DNA from: Ciona savignyi
Taxonomy: Eukaryota > Chordata > Ascidiacea > Phlebobranchia > Cionidae
Length of the DNA: 64,000 bases
Reading direction: 5' to 3'
Assembly: GCA_000149265.1 (NCBI GenBank)
Contig: CH002014.1
Coordinates: 1 to 64,000, forward strand
Shown here: positions 11,091 to 24,136 of the stretch, piece after piece
Layout of the letters: the number at the start of each line of letters is the position of its first letter
Position numbering within the stretch: the stretch's first letter is position 1
Notes under the pieces: generated by a model
Told to the model about the DNA's origin: nothing
What the model saw: only the letters and a program-made list of their open reading frames with translations
Database searches by the model: none
Position numbers and translations under genes: made by a program

Positions 11091-13616
11091 CTAGAGAGTG
11101 TCAACCACCTGTTTAACCACCACTATTTGTAAAACACATGTTGTATGCCATATATTTATGCTACAGGGTCCCTTGTAACCACAACTTGTATTTTATACAC
11201 GGAATATATAGTTTGTTTCTGCAAGCATAAACGCATGGGTCCCATAGTTATCAAACCAAATTTATTTTCCATGTGTAGTTAAAAAAAGAATAAACGTCTT
11301 AAATTTACGAACATTTTCACAACAAATGTTTTAAATTAAACCGTCGTTTCAAGCGCCGAAGTGAAATGAAGCTAAATTGCCAAAACAGCCCGATTTAGTT
11401 TTTCATGGTATCAGGGAATTTCTAGGTTTAGTAGATAAGTTTCTGTTTTACATATGTGGGTCATGTTACGTAACAATTCTTAAAGTTTAATCTGTTTTGT
11501 AGACTCCTTGTTAGAGATGTCAGTGCGATATGGCATGCCTGTCACAATCTTAATTCAGGAACATAACTTCGTTTTTAACGTAATTACCCTAAGTAAATGC
11601 TTTTTTCTTCTTTTAATTGGCACATACTGTCTAATGGTCTAACATGTCACCAAATCTGAATATAGTTAGAGCAGCCGTTTAAGCGCTATATGCCCCAAAA
11701 AGCTAATTTATTGGAAAAAAAACCTTTTGGATTTTAACGTTTCAGGGGAATTCCCCTAGATTCATTACCCAAAATTTTGATTTCTGCATATCTAGACCAG
11801 GTTCTCTTACAACTGTCAAATTTTTATTGCGATTCCATTACTACTTTTGGTAAATGTCGGGGCGACATGGCATGCTTGTCACAATCATGATTTGAGAAAA
11901 TCAAAATCCTGTTTTTTAAGGTATTTCCCTATAGGTTATTTTTTATTTTTTCTAAGTGATAAATCAGTGACTAATGTACTTACATTTTAGAAAATCAAAT
12001 TTTAATTGTAACAGCCGTTCAAGCGCTATGCCCAAAAAAGTTAATTTTTTTAGAAAAAAATACCGTTTTGTTTTGTAACGACCCAGGGGAATTTCCCTAG
12101 ATTTATCACCCGAAATTTTGGTTTCTGTATATCTAGACCATGTTGTCTAACAAATACCAAAGTTTCATTGCGATTCCATTTTTCCTTCTGGTAGATGTCG
12201 GGGCGACATGGCGTGCTTGTCACAATCATGATTTGAGAACAAAATCTTATTGTTTAGGGTATTTCCCTAGGTAATTTTTTTATTTCTTTTAAGTGTTAAA
12301 TTAGTTACTAATGCACTTACATTTTACCAAAACTGATTCAAATTAGCGCTGTCGTTTAAGCGCTATGCCCAAAAAAGCTAATTTTTTAGAAAAAAATACC
12401 GTTTTGTTTTGTAACGTCCCAGGGGAATTCCCCTGGATTCATCACCCAAAATTTTGGTTTCTGTATATCTAGACCATGTTCTGTTACAAATGTCAAATTT
12501 TTATTGCGATTTCATTACTCCTTTTGCTAGATTTCGGGGCAACATGGCATGCTTGTCACAATCATAATTAAAGAACAAAATCCGATTTTTAGGGTATTTC
12601 CCTGGGTAATTTTTTATTTCTTTTAAGTGTTAAATCAGTGACTAATGCACTTACATTTCACCAAATCTGATACAAATTGTATCGGTCGTTCAAGCGCTAT
12701 GCCCAAAAAAGGCTATTTTTTTTACAAAAAAATACCGTTTGGTTTTAACGTCCCAGGGGAATTCCCCTAGATTTATCCCCTAAAATTTTGATTTCTGCAT
12801 GTCTAGACCATGTTGTCCAACAAATCACCGAGTTTCATTGCGATTCCATTAACCCTTCTGGTAGATGTCGGGGCGACATGGCATGCCTGTCACAATTATC
12901 ATTTAAGAGCAAAAGTTTAATTTTTAGGGTATTTCCATAGGTAATTTTTTTATTTCTTTTAAGTGTTAAATCAGTGACTAGTGCACTAACATTCCACCAA
13001 ATTTGATTCAAATTGGAGCATCCGTTCAAGCGCTATGGCCTAAAAAGCAAATTTTTTAGAAAAAAATGACCGTTTTGGTTTTTAACCTCCAAGGGGAATT
13101 CCCCTTAATTTATTACCCAAAATGTTGGTTTCTGCATATCTAGGCCATGTTGTCTAAAAAATCACCAAGTTTCATTGCGATTCCATTATTCCTTCTGGTA
13201 GATGTCGGGGCGCCATAGCATGCCTGTCACAATTATCATTTAACAGCAAAATGTTATTTTTTAGGGTATTTCCCTAGGTAATTTTTTTATTTCTTTTAAG
13301 AGTAAAATCAGTCACTAATGCACTTACATTTAACCAAATCTTATTCAAATTGGAGCTGCTGTTCAAGCGCTATGCCCCAAAAAGCTAGTTTTTTAGAAAA
13401 AAATACCGTTTTGGTTTTTAACGTTCCAGGGGAATTCCCCTGGTTTTATCTCCCAAAATTTTAGTTTCTGTTCATCTAGACCATGTTGTCTAACAAATGG
13501 CAAAGTCTCATTGCGATTCCATTTTTCCTTCTGGTAGATGTCGGGGCGACATGCCATGCCTGTCAAGCGTTTGACGAAAAAAAAGAAAAAAAAAGAAAAA
13601 AAAAAACGGACAAAAA
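11091..13616 (-). mobile_element. HINE-like element copy B, longest core
   Basis: Same family as copy A. The CTAG terminus lies at 11091 (plus-strand CTAGAGAG). Core units recur with markers near 11951, 12297, 12631, 12967 and 13303, giving a period of about 335 bp. The far end stops inside the A-rich segment and abuts the next element's CTAG at 13617, so B and C are joined head to tail. Confidence 0.65.
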
Positions 13617-15192
13617 CTAGAGAGTGTCAACCACGTGTTTAACCACCACTATTTGTAAAACACATGTTGTATGCCATATATTTATGCTACTGCTACAGTG
13701 CTACAGGGTCCCTAACCACATTTTGTATCTTATACACTGAGTATGTAGTTTTTGTTTCTGCAAGCATAAACGCATGGGTCCCAAAGTTATCAAACCAAAC
13801 TTCTTCTCCAGGTGTAGGTAAAAAAGAACAATCGTGTTAGATTTACGAACATTTCACCACAAATATTTTAAATTAAAGCTTCTTTTCAAGCGCTGTAGTG
13901 AAATGAAGCTAAATTCCTAAAACAGCCCGATTTAGTTTTTGGTGGCTTCGGGGAATTTCCCATGGGCTTAGTACATAAGTTTCTGTTTTTACATATGTGG
14001 GTCATGTTATCTAACAATTCTTAAAGTTTTAATCCGATTTAACGAATCCTTGTTGAAGATGTCAGTGCAATGTTGCATGCTTGTCACAATCATGAGTCAG
14101 GAACATATCTTCGTTTTTAAGGGAGTTACCATAGGTAACTGTTTTCTTTCTTTTAATTGACATAGGGTGGCTAACGATCCAGCATTCCACTAAATCTGAT
14201 CAAAATTAGGAGCAGCCGTTCAAACGCTATGGCCCGAAAAGCTAATTTTTTAGAAAAATAACCGTTTTGGATTTTAACGTCTCAGGGGAATTCCCCTAGA
14301 TTTATCACCCACAATTTTTTTACTGTGTATTTAGACCATGTTGTCTAACAAATGACCAAGTTTTGTTACTATTCTATTATTCCTTTGGTAGATGTCAGGG
14401 CGTTATGCCATGCCTGTCACAATCATAATTTGAGAACAAAATGTTTTTTTAGGGTATTTTCCTAGATAATTTTTTTTATTTTTTGTATTTGTTAAATTAG
14501 TAGGTAATGCACTTACATTCCACGAAATCTGAATCAGATTGAAGCAGCCGTTCAAGCGCCATGCTCAAAAAAGCTACTTTTTTTAAAAAAAATACCGTTT
14601 TGGTTTTTAACGCTCCCGGGGAATTCCCCTGGATTTATCCCCCAAACTTTTGGTTTTTGTTCATCTAGACCATGTTGTGTAACAAATACCAAAGTTTAAT
14701 TGCGATTTCATTTTTCCTTCCGGTAGATGTCGGGGCGACATAGCGTGCTTGTCACAATCATGATTTGAAAACAAAATGTTATTTTTTAGGGTATTTCCCT
14801 AGGTAATTTTTTTATTTCTTCCAAGTGTTAAATCAGTTACTAATGCACTTACATTTTACCAAATCTGATTCAAATTTGAGCTGCCGTTTAAGCGCTATGC
14901 CCCAAAAAGCTAGTTTTTTAGAAAAAAAATACCGTTTTTGGTTTTTAACGTTCCAGGGGAATTCCCCTTGTTTTATCTCCCAAAATTTAGTTTCTGTTCA
15001 TCTAGACCATGTTGTCTAACAAATGGCACAGTCTCATTGCGATTCCATTTTTCCTTCTGGTAGATGTCGGGGGCGACATGCCATGACTGTCAAGCGTTTG
15101 ACGAAAAAAAAAAGAAAAAAACGAAAAAAAAAAGAAAAAAAAAAACGGACAAAAACAATATGTGTCCCATTTTTCCAAATGGGACCCATAAT
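13617..15192 (-). mobile_element. HINE-like element copy C, both ends present
   Basis: Begins with CTAGAGAGTGTCAACC at 13617 and ends with AAATGGGACCCATAAT at 15192, so both termini are recognisable. Two to three core units (markers at about 14493 and 14829) and an A/G-rich segment at 15103-15146. The lysine-rich open frame there reflects the A-rich tract and is not a protein. Confidence 0.65.
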
Positions 15193-15229
15193 AAACATTG
15201 GTTGATTATTAAGTTTATTGAACTAACTA

Positions 15230-16690
15230 TGAAAAGTAGTAGTTACATATTGACAACTATTTGCGTATTTGACATTATATGGAAAATACAGTATAGGCTT
15301 CCTCCATTATGTCATGGCATAGCATTCCATTACAATCACATACATTTGACTGTCATAAAGTGGAATTACCGAAGCTATTACAATGTTTCGTATACGACCA
15401 AGACGGGCTTTAAGTTTTAGCACAACCCCACTGCTCCACTGGGCCCAAGCGTGATAAGCTTTTCAGCCGATACGCTGTGGGCTCGCGCTTTCTTTTGTGG
15501 TTTACTGACCCAGGCGTTAGCTGAGCTTGGTTCGGTAGGCTGCCTAACGGTCTCTCGCGAGCTGCGCAGCGGAATGTCATACTTTCCACAGAACGCCCAC
15601 CAAATGTTATGGTAGTCACGATTTATAAAGTCTTAATCTCAAACTCGAAGTCTATAACTCTTGATTTACTTTAGTTGTATTCTGCGTCTCGTTCAATATA
15701 CGGTTAATTCGCGACTCAAGTTAATTAGTACGTCATTCAGCATAACACCAGTTGTATAGTCTAAGGTACGTTATACAGCATGACGCAAGTTGTCTTAAGT
15801 ACGTTATTGCAAGTTATTTAGTAGGTTATCTAAATTTCCAGAATATATAGGGAATTTACAAGGTGCGAATAGTTTACGTGCCAGACGTTTCACATCTGCA
15901 CGTTTGACTAACTGTGGGAAATTAGGTGGAAAAACTATGTTAATGATTTAAACGGCAAAAATACAAAGGCCCGTACAAGGTGATAATTACGTAAAAAGTA
16001 ATAAAACACGTGCGAAAATAAACATCAAACGCAAAACAACGACGTTTAAAGTATAAAATATTTTAGACATAAATTAAAACAAATATATATTATATTAGAG
16101 GTGCCACAACGCTGTAGAACTTAAACTGGTTGCGATTGTATCCAAAACAGCTCGGTAACCCTACGGGTGGGCACGAGGTGATCTAACGATTGCCCGCGTG
16201 TTAACTACCTTGTGTTTTTCCATTCACGGGATAAACATGAATAACCTATTCATGTAATTCATCCTGTGAATAGAAAAACCAAGGGTTTACCACACGGTCA
16301 GTGTTCAGACCACCTCTCGCCCAACGTCGGGTTACCGGGGGTTCCTGAAATATCTGCTTAGTGGGACAACACTTAAAGGAGGGCAGCAGGGAAACTGCGG
16401 ACTAAAGTTACGGACACTAATTTTAAGCCTTTCCTGAGACTAATCCCAACCCCAGAACTAACCTTAACTTCAAGCCGATGTTTAAAACTAACTCTAATGT
16501 CCTAATCTTCATTTTAGTGTACAGTTTCCCCCCATCACTCCTTTCCGATTTCCCTCCTATTAAGTTTTACCTTGCTAAGTACCTTGCCCACAAACTACTA
16601 GTTAGCGACCAGTTTCGACCTAGAAAATCTTCGACCGATGGCATATGGCCCGACAACTACCTGAAGGGCAATATAAACGCAATGGAATTT
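15230..16690 (-). mobile_element. Probable LTR-retroelement fragment, copy 1, with SINE-A pieces
   Basis: On the minus strand, ATAACATTTGGTGGG (about 15600-15616) resembles the end of a gypsy-type LTR followed by a primer-binding site. Open sequence below it could be the start of gag. The AT-rich block 15674-16127 could be the LTR interior. 16128-16252 (+) and 16255-16650 (-) are SINE-A pieces in opposite orientation. The whole segment recurs at 16903-17300 and 18553-19620. The element class is uncertain. Confidence 0.4.
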
Positions 16691-16802
16691 TGGTATTTGT
16701 TTTACAACAAGGTCTATATATTGAGAAACTAAACTTTCGGGTGATAAATTCAAGGTAATTCCTCTGAGAAGTTAGAAACCAAAACGGCATTTTTCTAAAA
16801 AA
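16690..16802 (+). mobile_element. HINE-like core fragment next to gap
   Basis: Contains the core words GGGTGATAAATTCAAGG and AACCAAAACGGCATTTTT in the same orientation as copies D and E. It runs into the assembly gap. Confidence 0.55.
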
Positions 16803-16902
16803 NNNNNNNNNNNNNNNNNNNNNNNNNNNNNNNNNNNNNNNNNNNNNNNNNNNNNNNNNNNNNNNNNNNNNNNNNNNNNNNNNNNNNNNNNNNNNNNNNN
16901 NN
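16803..16902. other. Assembly gap (100 N)
   Basis: Exactly 100 N. The flanks are members of the same duplicated repeat, so the true distance and copy number here are unknown. Confidence 0.99.
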
Positions 16903-17303
16903 TATCTGACATTATATGGAAAATACAGTATAGGCTTCCTCCATTATGTCATGGACATAGCATTCCAATACAATCACATACATCAGGCTGTCATAAAGAT
17001 GAATTACAGAAGATATTGCAATGTTTAGTATACGACCGAGTCGGGCTGTAAGTTTTATCTCGACCCGCTGCTCCCCTGGGCCCAAGCGTGATAAGCTTGT
17101 CAGTTCGATACGGAGTGGGCTCGCGCTTTCTGTTGTGGTTTATTGATACAGGCGTTAGTTGAGCTTGGTTCGGTAGGCTGCCTAACGGTATCTGGTGAGA
17201 TGCGCAGGGGAATGTCATACTTTCCTACAGTGACGCCCCTCAAATGTTATGGTAGTCAAGATCTGTGGGGTATTCCTTTCAAACTAGAAGTTTATTGCTA
17301 AAG
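16903..17303 (-). mobile_element. LTR-retroelement fragment, copy 2
   Basis: Close copy of 15258-15660, interrupted at about 17304 by HINE-like copy D. The interrupted sequence resumes at 18553 at the point matching 15675 in copy 1. Confidence 0.45.
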
Positions 17304-18552
17304 AATAATTGTGACAGGCATGGCATGGCGCCCCGACATCTACCAGAAGGAATAATGGAATCGCAATGAAACTTGGTGATTTTATAGACAACATGGCCTA
17401 GATATGCAGAAACCAAAATTTTAGGTAATAAATTTAGGGGAATTCCCCTTGGATCGTTAAAAACCAAAACGGTCATTTTTTTCTAACAAATTAGCTTTTT
17501 AGGCCATAGCGCTTGAACGGCTGCTCCAATTTGAATCAAGTTTGGTGGAATGTTAGTGCACTAGTCACTGATTTTACACTTAAAAGAAATAAAAAAATGT
17601 ACCTGAGGTGAAATACCCTAAAAATTAAACTTTTGCTGTTAAATGATAATTGTGACAGGCATGCTATGGCGCCCCGACATCTACCAGAAGAAATAATGTA
17701 ATCGCAATGAAACTTGGTGATTTTTTAGACAACATGGCCTAGATATGCAGAAACCAAAATTTTGGGTAAAAAATTTAGGGGAATTCCCCTTGGACGTTAA
17801 AAACCAAAACGGTCATTTTTTTCTAAAAAATTAGCTTTTTAGGCCATAGCGCTTGAACGGCTGCTCCAATTTGAATCAAATTTGGTGGAATGTTAGTGCA
17901 CTTGTCACTGATTTAACACTTAAAAGAAATAAAAAAATTACCTAGGGAAATACCCTAAAAATCGGATTTTGTTCTCTAATTATGATTGTGACAAGCATGT
18001 CATGTTGCCCCGAAATCTAGCAAAAGGAGTAATGAAATCGCAATAAAAATTTGACATTTGTAACAGAACATGGTCTAGATAAGCAGAAACCAAAGTTTTG
18101 GGTAATGAATCTAGGGAAATTCCCCTGAGACGTTAAAAACCAAAACATTTTTTTTTCTAAAAAATTAGATTTTTTGGGCATAGCGCTTGAACGGCTGCTC
18201 TAATTTTGATTAGATTTGGTTGAATGTTAGACCATTAGACACTTTAGGCCAATTAAAAGAAAGAAAACATTTGCTTAGACTTTATTTCATTACGGCGCTT
18301 AAAAAGGTTTAATTTAAAACACTTAAGGTAAAATGTTCGTAAATTAAGATGTTTATTCTTTTTTTAACTACACATTAAAAAGAAGTTTGGTTGGACAACT
18401 ATGGGACCCATGCGTTTATGCTTGCAGAAACAAACTACATACTCAGTGTATAAAATACAAATTGTGGTTAGGGACCCTGTAGCATGAATATATGGCATAC
18501 AAAATGTGTTTTACAAATGGTGGTGGTTAAACACGTGATTGACACTCTCTAG
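17304..18552 (+). mobile_element. HINE-like element copy D, 5' truncated
   Basis: Opposite orientation to A-C. The first part is core units (from AATTGTGACAGGCATGG); the end is the conserved arm finishing CACTCTCTAG at 18552, followed by TTGTATTCTGCG. Compared with copy 1 of the host repeat (TTAGTTGTATTCTGCG near 15672), this gives a filled/empty pair at the 3' end. Confidence 0.62.
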
Positions 18553-19520
18553 TTGTATTCTGCGTCTCGTTCAATATACGGTTAATTCGCGACTCAAGTT
18601 AATTAGTACGTCATTCAGCATAACACCAGTTGTATAGTCTAAGGTACGTTATACAGCATGACGCAAGTTGTCTTAGGTACGTTATTGCAAGTTATTTAGT
18701 AGGTTATCTAAATTTCCAGAATATATAGGGAATTTACAAGGTGCGAAAAGTTTACGTGCCAAACGTTTCACATCTGCAAGTTTGACTAACTGTGGGAAAT
18801 TAGGTGGAAAAACTATGTTAATGATTTAAACGGCAAAAATACAAAGGCCCGTACAAGGTGATAATTACGTAAAAAGTAATAAAACACGTGCAAAAAACAT
18901 CAAACGCAAAACAACGACGTTTAAAGTATAAAATATTTTAGACATAAATTAAAACAAATATATATTATATTAGAGGCGCCACAACGCTGTAGAACTTAAA
19001 CTGGTTGCGATTGTATCCAAAACAGCTCGGTAACCCGACGATGGGCACGAGGTGGTCTGACGATTGCCCGTGTGTTAACTACCTGTGTGTTTTTCCCACC
19101 ACACGGGTGCGGAGTTGGTTCAGCCACTTTTCACCTCTCACCAAACGTCGGGTTACCGGGGGATCCTGAACTATCTGCTTAGTGGGACAACACTTAAAAG
19201 AGGGAAGTAGAGAAACTGCAGACTAAAGTTACGGAAACTAATTTTAACCCTTTCCTAAACACTAATCTCAACCCCAGAACTAACCTTAACTTCAAGCCCA
19301 TGTTTAAAACTAACTCTAATGTCATTATCTTCATTTTAGTGTACAGTTTCCCCTTATCCCTCCTTTCCGATTACCCTCCTATATAGTTTTCTCTTGCTAA
19401 GTACCTTGCCCAAGGACACAAACCACTAGTTAGCGACCAGTTGCGACCCAGAAACCTTTGGCCGATGGCATATGGCCCGACAACTACCTGAAGGGCAATA
19501 GAAACGCAATGGAATTTTGG
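18553..19520 (-). repeat. Duplicate of 15674-16690 with SINE-A pieces
   Basis: Nearly identical to 15674-16690, including the plus/minus SINE-A pair (about 19005-19100 and 19100-19480). No coding capacity is recognised. Confidence 0.7.
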
Positions 19521-20461
19521 TATTTGTTTTACAACAAGGGTATATAATGAGAAACTAAAATTTCGGGTGATAAATTCAAGGTAATTTCTCTGAGAAGTTA
19601 GAAACCAAAACGGCATATTTTTCTAAAAAAAATTGCTTTTTGTGGCATAGCGCTTGAACGGCTGCTGTAAGTGCATTCGCCACTGATTTAACAGTTGGAA
19701 GAAATAAAAAATTACCTAGGCAAATACCCTAAAAAATAAGATTTTATTCTCAAAATCATGATTGTGACAAGCATGCCACGGCATAGCGCCCTAACATCTA
19801 CCAAAAATAGTAATGGAAATGGAACTTTGTCATTTGTTAGATAACATGGTTTAATATGCCGAAATTTTTGATAATAAATTTAGAAGAATGCCCCTGGGAG
19901 GTTAAAACCAAAATGGCATTTTTTTTCTAAAAAATTTGTTTTTTTTTATCGTAGCGCTTGAACGGCTGCACCAATTTTATTCAGATTTGGTGGAATGTTG
20001 GACCGTTAGCCACTTCTGTGCCAAATAAAAATACAAAAACATTTAAAACATTTTAAGGGTAATTTGCTTAAAAACGAAGATATGGTCCTGAATAATGATT
20101 TTGACAGGTATGGCACATCCAGCCAAAGAAATAATGGAAACGCAAATGTCATTTGTTAGACACCATGGTTTAGATATGCAGAAACAAATATTTTGGGTAG
20201 TAAATTCTGGAAGTCCGATTTAAACTTTATGGAATGTAGAATAACATGGACCTGACGTACACATATCTGACAATAACATATATTTTATAATGAACTAAAT
20301 AACAAAATAGAATTGGTACCTTATAGCTTGCAGAAACAAACTACATATTCGGTATATAAAACATACCAAATGTGGCTAGGGACCCTGCTTGCATAAACAC
20401 ATAGTATATAAATTGTGTTTTAAGAATAACGGTGGTTAAACTGGTGGTTGGGACTCTCTAG
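19520..20461 (+). mobile_element. HINE-like element copy E, diverged
   Basis: Core words are recognisable but mutated (AGCGCTTGAACGGCTGC near 19650 and 19960). The 3' arm ends GGGACTCTCTAG at 20461, followed by TT. It is more decayed than A-D. Confidence 0.55.
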
Positions 20462-20464
20462 TTG

Positions 20465-20812
20465 ACAACATGCTTTAATTCAAAACATATGTGGTATAAT
20501 GTTCGTCCTTTAACCACTGTTGTTTAAAATTTAACAAAGTTACAAATTACGTTTGGAAATGCACTAAAATGACGAATTGTCCCTGAATCATGATAGTAAC
20601 ATGCATTGCCCCAAAATTTCCAAGGAGTTTTCGTAAATAGCATTTATAACAGGGGACTTAAAACTAAGAAATAAGATTAATATACTTTTTTTAATTGCAC
20701 AGTTAAAATAAATTTGGTTTGGTAACTAAGGGACCAATGCGTTTCTGCTTGCAGAATGAAGCTACATACTTGGTGTAAAAATGCATCAATTGTGTTTGTA
20801 ACCCTACGTTAT
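20465..20812 (+). mobile_element. HINE-like 3'-arm fragment F
   Basis: Contains the terminal-arm words GGTTTGGTAACTAAGGGACC and AATGCGTTTCTGCTTGCAG in the same order as copy D, without a recognisable CTAG end. Confidence 0.45.
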
Positions 20813-21960
20813 CCTTCTAACCTCAAGTAATGCATAAAAGATAATTAGATTTAAAATTAATACAATAATGATGTTGTAAAAGATTTAAACTAATTATGCA
20901 CTATTGCAATAATACACTATTGCAACTACTTGTACTTCTTTATCTCATTAAATCTATGCAGAATATACCGCGACAGATTATTGTACTATTATAATTTATG
21001 CATATGTAATAGTTTTTAACTCTTTCACAACCGACTAAATGCAATAATTCAAACATGCTGTACCGCAGTGTTTTTTTCATTTTTTAGTCATTTTTAATTT
21101 AGCACAGTTTTTTAACAGTTTATGCTATGATTTAATATTTAGTATGTTTGGAAAGATAATTTACCCCTCTTCCAAACAAGTCGCATACCTAGAACCTACC
21201 TCCAATTACGAATAATTGTGTAAATTTTAGTGAACACCACTTTATATGTAAAGAAAATTCTGCTCGACTTTAAAACATTTGAGGTGTACTGACAAACGAA
21301 ATACTCACTAATTATTAGTATGCCCAAATGATATGAAAATGTTAACGTAGATTGCCTAATAGTTTTTGTACTCAGAAAAATTTGAACTGTATTTTTATCT
21401 TCAAGAGTTTTTTTACTATTCCTAACTTAAATTTCCCTTTATTCTAACTATATTATGCAAAAATGAACCAAAACCGACCCTTTCAGCTATTATCTTTAAA
21501 TTGTTTTTATAATTTTATAATTTACATTTAATCAAATTTTGTAACACGTAACATAACTCACCATTTTTAAGCTCAAGGGGGTAACCAGAAGTCTTAAAAA
21601 AAGTAGTTCCTATTACCATATATAGCAGCCAACATCACGTGGTTATATCAAACGATACGTAAAGGGGACGAGCCCTTTTTTTAGGGGACGAGCCTATCTT
21701 AGGTTGGAACCTAAGATCCAAAAAATAAAAAAGAAACAACTACTTAAAAAACGATTAGAATCCATTCTGGTTTTGAACTTTATCCCGTTAAAAATTAAAA
21801 ACAAAATATCAAATGCCAAAACTTACATAAATCCATATTTCTATTCGAATTCCTTGTTGCCAAACCCATATGAGAGACTTTATTGTCTATAATATATATG
21901 GTTGAATACAGTATTCACGAGCACAAATTATATGTTAACTTTACGTAGCCAATATAAAGA
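20813..21960. other. AT-rich intergenic sequence, no gene recognised
   Basis: No convincing gene. 21696-21717 is an inverted repeat with 10-bp arms (ATCTTAGGTT, 2-bp spacer, AACCTAAGAT), preceded by two GGGGACGAGCC copies. Confidence 0.55.
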
Positions 21961-22333
21961 CCAATTCTACCTGCTATAATGCAATACTCAATGCATTACA
22001 TTTTTTAATGTTTAACCTTAGTTGGGTAAAGTGCACAAACATTGACTTGCAGCATACTTCACAACATGCATTAAATGATTATAAATAGTTCACCACTATT
22101 TATTTAGTCTTGTATTTGTAAAACCAGTAAATCACAACAGGATACAACCGCTTGCCAAAACGTACAAATAACGACTTACGACGGCTATATAGTTTAACAC
22201 ACGTACATATGATGAAAAGGCGCGAACACATGATACCACTGATTAGTTCACGCTAAAATAGAAAGCAAGGCGCATGATAATATTCAGAGGCACAAAGAAG
22301 AAATTACACTGTTACACTCTCCCCCTCCATAGT
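21960..22333 (-). mobile_element. Probable gypsy 3' LTR with polypurine tract
   Basis: On the minus strand, GGAGGGGGAGAG (22317-22329) directly precedes TGTAACAG, the classic polypurine tract to 3' LTR junction; the LTR boundary is 22316. It lies downstream, on the minus strand, of the gypsy integrase remnant at 22850-25110, as expected for one element. The outer LTR end was not located and 21960 is only approximate. Confidence 0.55.
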
Positions 22334-22424
22334 TCTGCGTCTCAAGTCCCAGAGAAATATATCATACTCCGATAAATATCATTAAAATCCATCAAATACC
22401 ATGTAAAATCACTTTAAATGGAGG

Positions 22425-22712
22425 TACATAACGATAGCGGTTAAGTGTGTCGCCTTTCAATCGAAAGGTTGCAGGTGCGAAACTGGTCGGTAGCTGGTCG
22501 GTTGTGTCCTTGGGAAAGGCAGTTAACGGACATTGCCTGGACCCAGCGGATTAATGGGTTTTACCAAATTGAAGGAACGTGTCCATACACAACACACTGC
22601 AATAGCTCCGTTAACCCGACGCTGGGCGCGAGGTGATCTGACGATTGCCCGTGTGTTAACCCCCTTGGTTTTCCCATTCACGGGGATAAACATGAATACT
22701 ATCCTATCCTAT
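22425..22712 (+). repeat. SINE family A, full length
   Basis: Full plus-strand copy with head, body, CATTCACGGGGATAAACATG end and an ATCCTATCCTAT tail. It is inserted between the gypsy pol remnant and its presumed 3' LTR. Confidence 0.87.
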
Positions 22713-23276
22713 TACAGAGTCGCGAAATATGGGACTACAACACAACAGTGTTATTAGCAACAACAAAAAAAACAATAAACAAACCACCAAAGACACACAA
22801 GTGGGCAAAACTCTCCCGTTTCAAATTGACCCATAATGTCAAATTAATCATGCGATAGGTCTCTTAAAACATCGAGATAAAATGTCGGCCGATGAGTTCG
22901 TCGTGTACGAGGCTGGTGCTCCAAAACGACATGGTGAACAGTTTGCGATTGTCGACCATGCTGTATGCTTCGGGTTCAAAAAGTGTTATAATGCGTTCTA
23001 CTGCCTGTTCGTTGGCTCTTTTCGAGTAAAATAGCCATAGCTTCTTTGAAGTCGGTTAAAATGAACTTTGTGTACATCAGTTTCGTTGGCAATTACATAA
23101 TTTACTTGAGGAATAAACTCCGTAATCGAATACGGTCCTTTATAAGGAAGGTAAGATTTTCTTTTTTTGTCTTCTCGCAGCCATACGCCTCACAGCAACA
23201 CTATTAAATTGTGCCCACATTAAAATTGTGTCCACTTGATGCGTTCTTTATCATGCCGCGTTTTCATTGCTGCTCT

Positions 23277-23590
23277 TCGCTGGACGAGTACTGTAGTGTG
23301 GTGCGAGTACGGTCGTGTGGCCGAACGGTTAACGCGACCGATACATATACCAACTCTTATACAAAAAAACTTCTTAGTGACGAGCCCATCATGGGTCCGA
23401 AACTAGGCTCGGTTAAAAAAAAATAATAAAAAAATAAAATCTTGGCTGGACGAGTACTGTAGTGTAGAGCGAGTACGGTCGTGTGGCCGAACGGTTAACG
23501 CGACCGATACATATACCAACTCTTATACAAAAAAAACGTCTTAGTGACGAGCCCATCATGGGTTCGAAACTTAGCTCGGTAAAAAAAATT
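23277..23590 (+). repeat. Two tandem SINE family B copies (tRNA-Leu/Ser-like)
   Basis: Each copy has the A-box-like word GTGTGGCCGAACGGTTAACG, an A-rich spacer and a B box (GGGTCCGAAACT or GGGTTCGAAACT), ending in an A-rich tail. The whole unit with its GGACGAGTACTGTAGTGTAG leader is duplicated with a period of about 166 bp. The A box resembles tRNA-Leu/Ser, but the arms do not pair as a functional tRNA. Confidence 0.75.
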
Positions 23591-24136
23591 CTTCGTAGGG
23601 CGAGGCGATTTTTAACTGCTTGATGAGCCGGCAACATTCTGACTTGAAGATCTAGCATGGGGTACGTTGAGGGTTGGAATGAAGGTGATCCGTTCATTCA
23701 TATCTACTGCCAAGCGCAAATATCTACCGGTGAGTAGAAAATGGAGAGACACACCAGTCTCATATGTTTGCTTGCATTGTAAGTTGCACATATCGAAGAT
23801 AATGCTTCAACCCAACGATACGAATCTTTTTGTACATATTCTTTAACACGGCAATAATTGTTCTGTTATTGCGCTCAATTCTGCCTCTCCCGACTGAATG
23901 GTATCTCGTGGTCCTTGACTTTTTGCATTCAAGCAATTTTGTTAACTCACTAAAAATTGCACTTTCGAAGTTTCCTCCTTGGTCAGAGCGAATCTACTCA
24001 GGAAAGCAATTGACAGTCAGCCATTTCTGGCACAGGGTACGTGCAGTTTCGATTGCGGACGGCGATCTCCACGCGTTACATTGGCGCCATCTCATCTGTT
24101 GGAACAAGTGATGCCTTTGGGTTCTTAAAAAGTTTT

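Noticed and set aside
15023..15205. Lysine-rich open frames near 15.1 kb
   Set aside because: Caused by the A/G-rich simple sequence at the end of the HINE-like element.
8942..20461. The ~335-bp tandem units as a CRISPR array or centromeric satellite
   Set aside because: Units are far too long and have no spacers. They sit between defined element ends in both orientations, which fits a mobile element.
23830..24111. Plus-strand 93-codon open frame
   Set aside because: It is antisense to the recognisable gypsy integrase core.
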